Origin: DASUPK01 sp036276255 | Lineage (GTDB): Bacteria > Actinomycetota > Thermoleophilia > Solirubrobacterales > 70-9 | Assembly (NCBI GenBank): GCA_036276255.1 | Contig: DASUPK010000201.1 | Coordinates: 1-21,044, forward strand | Length of the DNA stretch: 21,044 nucleotides | Direction of reading: 5' to 3' | Part shown: positions 16,666-21,044 of the stretch, one piece after another | How positions within the stretch are numbered: position 1 is the first letter of the stretch | Layout of the letters: every line of letters begins with the position of its first letter | Made by a program: the position numbers and the translations under genes | The notes under the pieces: model-generated | What the model saw: the letters and a program-made list of their open reading frames with translations, nothing else | What the model was told of the DNA's origin: nothing | The model's database searches: none

Positions 16666-16718
16666 GGTCCCCAGGTAAGAGTCCCTAGTGAGGAGGTGGC
16701 CGGCGCGGGTCGCCAGCT

Positions 16719-16724
16719 TAGGTT
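16719..16724 (+). promoter_or_regulatory. Weak candidate -10 upstream of tadA
   Basis: TAGGTT in the 100-bp divergent gap between the subtilase gene and tadA would give a leader of about 35 nt. It is a single hexamer match without a -35. Confidence 0.22.
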
Positions 16725-16765
16725 GTAAACACCGTCCCGCTGAGAAAGTTCCTGCCGTGAAACCT

Positions 16766-17215
16766 ATGAATACCGACGAGGCGATGATGCGTCGCGCACT
16801 GGAGCTCGCCGAGCGGGCTGCAGGGCATGGGGACGTCCCGATCGGCGCGGTGGTGGCCCGCGGGGACGAGGTCCTGGGACAGGCCGGCAACGAGCGCGAG
16901 CTGCGTGGCGATCCCACCGCGCACGCCGAGGTGCTGGCTCTCCGGGAGGCGTCTGAGCGATTGGGCGGGTGGCGGCTGCTCGAGACCGCGATCTACGTGA
17001 CACTCGAGCCGTGCCCGATGTGCGCGGGGGCGATCGCCCTGGCACGGGTCCCGCGTGTTGTCTACGGGGCCTCCGATCCCAAGGGGGGAGCGATCGGCGG
17101 CGTCATCGACCTGTTCGGCGAGCCCGTCGTCAACCACCGCCCAGCAGTCGAGGGCGGCCTGCTCGCCGAGCAGTCAGCCGCCCTGCTCGAATCGTTCTTC
17201 TCGACCCGGCGCTAG
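16766..17215 (+). CDS. tadA: tRNA-specific adenosine deaminase
   Basis: A 149-residue zinc-dependent deaminase that converts A34 to inosine in the wobble position of tRNA-Arg(ACG). The zinc and catalytic site is complete: TAHAEVLAL (His53, Glu55) and LEPCPMCAGA (Cys83, Cys86). The N-terminal helix MMRRALELAERA, DVPIGAVV, the GAxxPKxGA-like ASDPKGGAIGG stretch and a C-terminal Ser/Phe-rich helix (ALLESFFSTRR) all match TadA rather than cytidine or guanine deaminases. The length matches the usual 150-170. An in-frame GTG at 16757 is an alternative start (a GAGAAAG lies 8 nt upstream of it). The stop TAG shares a CTAG with the stop of the convergent lactonase gene. Confidence 0.93.
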   Translation: MNTDEAMMRRALELAERAAGHGDVPIGAVVARGDEVLGQAGNERELRGDPTAHAEVLALREASERLGGWRLLETAIYVTLEPCPMCAGAIALARVPRVVYGASDPKGGAIGGVIDLFGEPVVNHRPAVEGGLLAEQSAALLESFFSTRR

Positions 17216-18201
17216 GACGTGAGCCAGTCGATGGGGTTCCTCACCATCATCGTCCGCTCCTGCTCCTCGGTCATGCCGGCGTCGCGGAGCTCGGGCAGGA
17301 CCTTCTCGGGGACGATGCGGATCGTCCAGTCCTTCGCCGCCCCCGCTGCGATCAGCTGCTCGATCACGTTCGGGGGGAACCAGTCGCTCGACGCCACGGA
17401 GTCGGCCGAGAGGAAGATCCGATCGGCGTGGCCACGGTCGACGATCAGGGCCTTCGCCGTCGCCTGCCGCTTCTCGTAGGGCAGGAAGAGATCGAGGCCG
17501 TAGCGGTCGAGGCCGATCCAGACGCCCTTCTCGATCAGCCCCTCGATGTAGTCGAGGTCGTCCGTGTCACCGCAGTGTGCGATCTGGACCTTGTTCAGGT
17601 CAACGCCCTCCTCCTCGAAGATCTCGACCTGGCGCGGGCCGGTGTTGCTGGCCGGCCGGGAGTGGGCCATGATCGGCGCGCCGGTCTTGACGCTTGCCCT
17701 CGCCGCCGCCCGGTGGATCTTCTCGATGTTCTCGTTCAGCCCGGGCACGTCGGCGGCGCACTTGATGAATGCGGCCTTGATGTCCGTCCCCTGGATCCCC
17801 TGCTCGATGTCGGCGACGAAGAACTCGGCGATCTGGTCCGCGTCGCGGTTCAGGAAGAACTGGGGGAGATGGTCGTAGGTGTAGATCCCGGTGCACGGGA
17901 CGACCTGGAGGCCGGTCTCCTGCGAGACGCGCTTCAGGAAGTTGACGTCGCGACCGAGGAACATCGCCGTCGGCTCGCCGATCGTCTTGATGCCGAGATC
18001 GACCGCGGCCTTCGCCTCGCGCACCGCGATGTCGTAGTCCTCACCTGCCGCGACCTCGTGCGGAGGCTCCTCCTTGATCGCGCCGGCCTGGGGCCATTGG
18101 TTGTGAACCGCCTCGTCCTGGTTGCGCAGGTGCTCGTGGATCAGGGTGGTGCCGAGCTGATCGGCGTCAATCGGCCCGGTCACGGTCTGTACCTGCGCCA
18201 T
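17212..18201 (-). CDS. Phosphotriesterase-like lactonase (PLL), amidohydrolase superfamily
   Basis: A 329-residue TIM-barrel metallohydrolase. The binuclear metal site is visible: His22 and His24 in TLIHEHL, carboxylated Lys147 in AAFIKCAAD, His180 in MAHSRP, His209 in QIAHCGDTDD and Asp267 in LSADS. GLDRYGLDLFLP and QWP near residue 35 are features I recall from the archaeal SsoPox enzyme, whose group hydrolyses N-acyl homoserine lactones and other lactones, with weak phosphotriesterase activity. Lactonase, possibly quorum-quenching, is therefore a better call than phosphotriesterase proper. There is no signal peptide, so it is cytoplasmic. It is monocistronic, convergent with tadA. A TAGGCT hexamer 9 nt upstream of the ATG may be its -10. 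Confidence 0.9.
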   Translation of the reverse strand: MAQVQTVTGPIDADQLGTTLIHEHLRNQDEAVHNQWPQAGAIKEEPPHEVAAGEDYDIAVREAKAAVDLGIKTIGEPTAMFLGRDVNFLKRVSQETGLQVVPCTGIYTYDHLPQFFLNRDADQIAEFFVADIEQGIQGTDIKAAFIKCAADVPGLNENIEKIHRAAARASVKTGAPIMAHSRPASNTGPRQVEIFEEEGVDLNKVQIAHCGDTDDLDYIEGLIEKGVWIGLDRYGLDLFLPYEKRQATAKALIVDRGHADRIFLSADSVASSDWFPPNVIEQLIAAGAAKDWTIRIVPEKVLPELRDAGMTEEQERTMMVRNPIDWLTS

Positions 18202-18210
18202 GGTCGGCGA

Positions 18211-18216
18211 AGCCTA
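18211..18216 (-). promoter_or_regulatory. Putative -10 element of the lactonase gene
   Basis: TAGGCT on the minus strand ending 9 nt before ATG 18201, implying a leader of zero to three nucleotides. The 23-bp gap to the upstream frameshifted gene leaves little space for more. Confidence 0.33.
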
Positions 18217-18224
18217 TGTGAGCG

Positions 18225-18958
18225 TCAGCTGAAGCGCCCGCCGGTGGAGGCAGGCCAATCGACGGCGACTCGGTCGGGGTCGCCGACCGCGGCGAACGCC
18301 ACCTGGAGCTCCTTCCCCTTGGCCACCATCTCCTCGGCGCCCTTCGGCACGCGCATGCCGAAGTTCACCTTCCAGCTTCTCGGCTCGTCGTCCGCCTTCA
18401 GTTCGAGGTCGAGGAGATAGAACTCGTCGTCGGTGCCGGGCGCCTTCTTGCCCATCGGCTCCGAGGTGAGCACCGTCGCGGTCGCCCGCCTACCGGCGGC
18501 GATCAGCTGGGACGAGTCAGTGATGCGATCGCCGAGATCCAGGCTCGGCCCCTTGACCTGCTTTGCCGGTTCCTGGAAGCCGATGGGCATCAGCCAAACG
18601 AGCTCGTGATTTTCCGGGTCAACCTTGCAGCCGACCTCCATTCCGGGCTGCATCTGCTTCCACTCGTCCTCCCAGAACGCCTGCCAGACGTCGGTCTCGT
18701 ATGGCTGCTCTCCGGTGATCTCGACCCCGACTGTGAAGCGGCGACGTTCTCCTTCACCGAGGTGATCCGATGCTTGCTGGGCGCCTTCAGGACCGTTGCG
18801 ACGGCGTTGACGCCCTTCTCGTACAGGTCCAGCTTGGCCGAGTTGCTGATCGGTTGGCCGCGACCCACCGCGTTCGCCGGCAGGTCGGCTATCCGCTCGG
18901 CGGTGCGTCCCAGCTTCGCGGCGCGATTGAACCACTTGCGTCGGCCCTCATTGGCCAT
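18225..18958 (-). pseudogene. Two-domain hypothetical protein, interrupted by a -1 frameshift
   Basis: The N-terminal part (MANEGRRKWFNRAAKLGRTA, then a helical region and GVNAVATVLKAP...RITSVKE) is in one frame from ATG 18958. The C-terminal part (FTVGVEITGEQPYETDVWQ... to the TGA at 18225) is in another. Beyond the junction each frame turns into R/S/G-rich shadow translation. The length from ATG to stop is 734 nt, one short of a multiple of three, so a single missing base between about 18738 and 18757 restores a protein of about 244 residues. The repaired product holds two similar beta-rich modules: 'G-x-x-A-x-ATVL...F/Y...VE-x...W...G...VP/VG-x-K-VDPEN...V-x-W', once around each half. Comparable modules occur in actinobacterial SHOCT-linked proteins; the function is unknown. 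A sequencing or assembly error is as likely as true inactivation. Confidence 0.7.
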
Positions 18959-18964
18959 CGTTCC

Positions 18965-18972
18965 CCTCTCCC
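18965..18972 (-). promoter_or_regulatory. Ribosome-binding site of the frameshifted gene
   Basis: GGGAGAGG on the minus strand, about 6 nt before ATG 18958, supports that start and suggests translation begins normally there. Confidence 0.5.
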
Positions 18973-18989
18973 TTGTGCTTGCGCCGGAG

Positions 18990-19078
18990 CGGAGAGGGTG
19001 GGATTCGAACCCACGAGGCGGTTTAACCCGCCCACTCGCTTTCCAAGCGAGCTCCTTAAGCCACTCGGACACCTCTCC
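18990..19078 (-). tRNA. tRNA-Ser (anticodon GGA)
   Basis: An 89-nt class II tRNA on the minus strand. Acceptor GGAGAGG pairs with CCTCTCC, with discriminator G, the serine identity base. The D arm contains GTGGCTTAAGG. The anticodon stem CTCGC/GCGAG encloses TTGGAAA, giving anticodon GGA (reads UCC and UCU). The long variable arm (GGCGGGTTAAACCCGCC) forms a perfect hairpin. The T arm is GTGGGTTCGAATCCCAC. The 3' CCA is not encoded. It lies 31 bp upstream of the frameshifted gene on the same strand, so they may be co-transcribed. Confidence 0.97.
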
Positions 19079-19090
19079 GGGGTGGATCGA

Positions 19091-19096
19091 AGGCTA
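19091..19096 (-). promoter_or_regulatory. Putative -10 element of tRNA-Ser
   Basis: TAGCCT on the minus strand, 12 nt before the tRNA 5' end, which would give a short 5' leader for RNase P. It lies in the 36-bp gap shared with the divergent ytoQ-like gene. Confidence 0.25.
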
Positions 19097-19101
19097 ACTA
19101 C

Positions 19102-19107
19102 TAAGAT
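19102..19107 (+). promoter_or_regulatory. Putative -10 element of the YtoQ-family gene
   Basis: TAAGAT ends 7 nt before ATG 19115, at leaderless spacing. The whole gap to the divergent tRNA is only 36 bp, so any -35 would have to lie inside the tRNA gene. Confidence 0.38.
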
Positions 19108-19114
19108 CGCCGCG

Positions 19115-19576
19115 ATGGCATGGAACGTGTACCTGGCAGGCGAGATCCACTCCGATTGGCGTGAGCGGATCGCCGAGGGCGCGAAGCAGGCGGGCCTGGA
19201 CGTGACCTTCACCTCTCCCGTCACCGACCACGGTGCCTCCGACGATGTCGGCGTGGCCATCCTCGGCGACGAGTCCGAGGGATTCTGGAAGGACCACAAG
19301 GGGGCCGGCGTTAACGCGATTCGCACGCAGACCCTGATCCGCCAGGCCGACGTTGTCGTGGTCCGCTTCGGCGAGCGGTACAAGCAGTGGAACGCGGCCT
19401 TCGACGCCGGTTTCGCGGCGGCGCTGGGCAAGCCGATCGTCACGCTGCACGATCCCGAGACGACCCACGCCCTGAAGGAGATCGATCGCGCCGCGATGGC
19501 GACAGCCGAGCAGCCCGAGCAGGTGGTGGACGTCCTGCGCTACGTGCTCGACGGGACGCTGCCGGCGTCCGCCTGA
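19115..19576 (+). CDS. ytoQ: YtoQ family protein
   Basis: A 153-residue cytoplasmic protein beginning MAWNVYLAGEIHSDWRERI, which matches the 'W-x-VYL-x-GEIH-x-DWR' opening of the YtoQ family (related in fold to nucleoside 2-deoxyribosyltransferase-like proteins). It also carries SPVTDHGASDDVG, ILGDE, RQADVVVVRFGERYKQWNAAFDAG and GKPIVTLHD, where the Glu/Arg/Gly run would line a nucleotide-like pocket. The biochemical role of YtoQ is not established. The open frame continues upstream through the tRNA; ATG 19115 is chosen from the family N-terminus. Its last 37 bp overlap the convergent cysteine-dioxygenase-like gene. Confidence 0.88.
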   Translation: MAWNVYLAGEIHSDWRERIAEGAKQAGLDVTFTSPVTDHGASDDVGVAILGDESEGFWKDHKGAGVNAIRTQTLIRQADVVVVRFGERYKQWNAAFDAGFAAALGKPIVTLHDPETTHALKEIDRAAMATAEQPEQVVDVLRYVLDGTLPASA

Positions 19577-20058
19577 ACGGGGCGCAGCTCCTCGGCATAG
19601 GAGATCGAGTGGCGCTGGAGCTCGCCGCTCTCCTTGACCTCGTAGGCGCCCATCCGCCAGAGCGGTGGCGAGTAGGCGTTGATCGTCACGGCCGGGGTGT
19701 TGCCGGCATGCGTGACGCGGTGGATGTCCGCCGCCGCGAAGTCGATCGCCTCGCCCGCCTCGAGTGTGCGGTCGACCACCGACCCCCCGAGCCCGAGCCG
19801 CTCCTCTCGGACCCGGCCCTGCGCCACGGCGAGCGCGCCGGAGGAGACGTCATGGTCATGGAAGCCCGTGTCGTGATCGTCCATCCAGCAGATCAGCCAG
19901 ACCTCGACGTGCTGATCGCGAAGCAGCTGCTCATAGATTCGGGCATCGGGGTCATGCCGCACCAGCTCCTCCCAGAGATCCGGGCGGAGGACGAGGTCGC
20001 GAGCGAGTCGCCGCAGCTCGGGCCGGGACAGGTCGCGGTTTGCGGGGGTGCGGATCAT
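19540..20058 (-). CDS. Cysteine dioxygenase-type thiol dioxygenase (cupin)
   Basis: A 172-residue cupin of the cysteine dioxygenase type I family. The iron ligands are visible: GFHDHDVSSGALAV (His67, His69) and DIHRVTHAG (His113). It also has the family VxGxxxEE-like AQGRVREE strand and the conserved YSPPL segment with Tyr129. The family oxidises thiols such as cysteine to the sulfinic acid. The Arg that binds cysteine carboxylate in the mammalian enzyme could not be located in VEVWLICWM, so 3-mercaptopropionate or another thiol is possible. Its ATG overlaps the stop of the amidohydrolase as ATGA, so it is the second gene of that operon. The C-terminal end overlaps ytoQ by 37 bp. It is cytoplasmic. 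Confidence 0.87.
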   Translation of the reverse strand: MIRTPANRDLSRPELRRLARDLVLRPDLWEELVRHDPDARIYEQLLRDQHVEVWLICWMDDHDTGFHDHDVSSGALAVAQGRVREERLGLGGSVVDRTLEAGEAIDFAAADIHRVTHAGNTPAVTINAYSPPLWRMGAYEVKESGELQRHSISYAEELRPVQADAGSVPSST

Positions 20059-21008
20059 GCGACGACTGCCAGTGCCGGGTCGGGCGCGCCGAGCAGGCGA
20101 GAGGGGTTCGCGCGCAGCATCGCCTCGGCCGCGGCGTCTCCGAGCAGGGTGGGGGGTGGCGGGTCGATCACGGGCCGGTCCGATCCGTAGACCAGCTGAT
20201 CGATGCCGACCACGCGGACAGCGGCGTCGAGTGCCCGCTCCGCGTAGGAAGAGGTGTCATAGAAGAACAGGGGGTCGCTGAGGGCCGCGCTCGGGCCGCC
20301 GCGTGCCAGGTAGCGCTCGTGGTGGAGCGGAGCGCCACCGGCGAGCATCGCGAAGACGACCCGCAGCTCGGGATGGGAGAGCCTGCCCCAGGCCGCGAGG
20401 GCGTGCCAGGCCGCGTTCATCTGGGCCACGTAGGCGGTCATCGCGGGCCACCAGGCCGGATCGGCGCTGTGCCGCTCATCGCCTAAGCGAATCTCGAGTG
20501 GGTCCGGACCGGGATGGATGAAGAGCGGCGCGCCTCGCGCCTCCAGGCGGGAGAGCAGGGAGCGGTAGCGCATCAGCCCGTCGCGACCGGCCAGCGCACC
20601 GGCCGGCAGAGCGAGTCCCACCAGACCCCGGTCGAGCGCCTCATCCACCCGACCGGGGTCCGGGGACCGCAATTGCGTCGAAGCCCAGGCGGCGAACGGC
20701 TCGCCGAGCTCCAACACACCCGCGTGGTAGCTCTCCAGGAGGGGTTCCGCCTCGTCCGCCGGAAGCCCCTCGATCCCGAGAGGAGTGGACAGGCTGATCA
20801 CCGCCCGATCGATTCCGTCCTCGGCGAGCCGGCGCGCCCGAAGGCCCCCATCGTGCTGACTCAACTCGAAGAGATGATCGGGCTCGCCGTCGAGGCGAAG
20901 CTTCCAGCGGGCGCCGGACTTCCGGATGAACGGAGGACGGTCACGCCGCGAGAGCTCGTCGATCAGCCGCTCGGGCCAGAGATGCTGGTGGATGTCCACA
21001 CGGGCCAT
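20055..21008 (-). CDS. Amidohydrolase (ACMSD/amidohydrolase-2-like TIM-barrel metalloenzyme)
   Basis: A 317-residue member of the amidohydrolase_2 group (decarboxylases/hydrolases related to ACMSD). It starts MARVDIHQHLWP with metal ligands His7 and His9. It has FIHPGPDP (His165) at the end of a barrel strand, GGAPLHHER around His229/230, and the terminal YGSDRPV with catalytic or metal Asp277. The family includes both hydrolases and non-oxidative decarboxylases of aromatic or carboxylic acids; the substrate is not apparent. It is first gene of an operon with the cysteine-dioxygenase-type gene (ATGA overlap), which hints at catabolism of a thiol or sulfur compound, by inference only. The ATG is 6 nt behind TATTGT, a probable leaderless promoter, with a palindrome upstream. 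Confidence 0.86.
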   Translation of the reverse strand: MARVDIHQHLWPERLIDELSRRDRPPFIRKSGARWKLRLDGEPDHLFELSQHDGGLRARRLAEDGIDRAVISLSTPLGIEGLPADEAEPLLESYHAGVLELGEPFAAWASTQLRSPDPGRVDEALDRGLVGLALPAGALAGRDGLMRYRSLLSRLEARGAPLFIHPGPDPLEIRLGDERHSADPAWWPAMTAYVAQMNAAWHALAAWGRLSHPELRVVFAMLAGGAPLHHERYLARGGPSAALSDPLFFYDTSSYAERALDAAVRVVGIDQLVYGSDRPVIDPPPPTLLGDAAAEAMLRANPSRLLGAPDPALAVVA

Positions 21009-21014
21009 GCCGCC

Positions 21015-21020
21015 ACAATA
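21015..21020 (-). promoter_or_regulatory. Putative -10 element of the amidohydrolase operon
   Basis: TATTGT on the minus strand ending exactly 6 nt before ATG 21008. The AT-rich local composition contrasts with the GC-rich surroundings, supporting a promoter. No good -35 is present. Confidence 0.45.
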
Positions 21021-21026
21021 GCAATA

Positions 21027-21040
21027 AAGTTGATCGACTT
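21027..21040. promoter_or_regulatory. Imperfect palindrome, candidate operator
   Basis: AAGTTGATCGACTT is self-complementary at 12 of 14 positions around a central GATC. It lies just upstream of the amidohydrolase -10, at the -18 to -35 zone, at the window edge. Its form resembles MarR-type operators (AGTTGA-TCAACT). The regulator is not in this window. Confidence 0.4.
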
Positions 21041-21044
21041 AATC

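Noticed and set aside
16691..16697. AGGAGGT, a perfect plus-strand Shine-Dalgarno in the gap before tadA
   Set aside because: No start codon lies at a usable spacing and the tadA start is 60-70 nt away; probably chance.
16969..18420. A 483-codon plus-strand frame over tadA and the lactonase
   Set aside because: Shadow of two genes with complete active sites; no motifs of its own.
18983..18996. Possible terminator hairpin downstream of tRNA-Ser
   Set aside because: The GC-rich bases do not form a stable stem followed by a T-run; much of the apparent pairing belongs to the tRNA acceptor stem.
1..21044. Mobile elements, CRISPR arrays, phage or toxin-antitoxin modules
   Set aside because: No repeats with regular spacing, transposase/integrase motifs or short paired ORFs of that type were found; gene content is housekeeping and metabolic/signalling.

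Overview
This is a GC-rich, gene-dense bacterial window. Codon use (strong GC3), very short intergenic gaps, GTG starts, a serine/threonine kinase fused to an AAA ATPase and a class III cyclase, and start codons sitting 6-9 nt behind TAnnnT hexamers all suggest an actinobacterium. My best guess is a soil or metagenomic Thermoleophilia/Solirubrobacterales-type lineage; this is inference, as no taxonomic marker is present.

Left (1-7.8 kb): a 5'-truncated sphingosine-1-phosphate-lyase-like PLP enzyme is translationally coupled (GTGA) to an FGGY carbohydrate kinase. A GNAT acetyltransferase converges on them. A 1438-residue protein (zinc ribbon, kinase-like domain, AAA ATPase, TPR-like helices, class III nucleotide cyclase) diverges from the GNAT gene.

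Centre (7.77-14.86 kb), all on +: a small-protein methyltransferase of the METTL21/Methyltransf_16 type; a membrane-anchored NlpC/P60-like protein coupled to an 821-residue polytopic GT-C-like membrane protein; a 28-residue single-helix membrane peptide; a UspA protein; and a secreted PQQ-type beta-propeller protein with an unrecognised C-terminal half.

Right (14.86-21.04 kb): an unrecognised 150-residue protein with a Cys/His-rich motif and a secreted subtilase, both on -; tadA (tRNA adenosine deaminase) on +; a phosphotriesterase-like lactonase on -; a two-domain hypothetical gene on - that is frameshifted; tRNA-Ser(GGA) on -; a YtoQ-family gene on +; and a TIM-barrel amidohydrolase coupled (ATGA) to a cysteine-dioxygenase-type cupin, both on -, with a palindrome upstream of their promoter.

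No transposase, integrase, CRISPR array, phage module or attachment site was seen. There is no gene-free stretch longer than about 160 bp. The most interesting items are the kinase-like domain lacking a lysine at the usual beta3 position, the lyase/kinase couple, the recurrent leaderless-promoter layout, the 28-residue peptide, and the palindrome/amidohydrolase/dioxygenase unit. I found no clear previously undescribed defence or mobile system.
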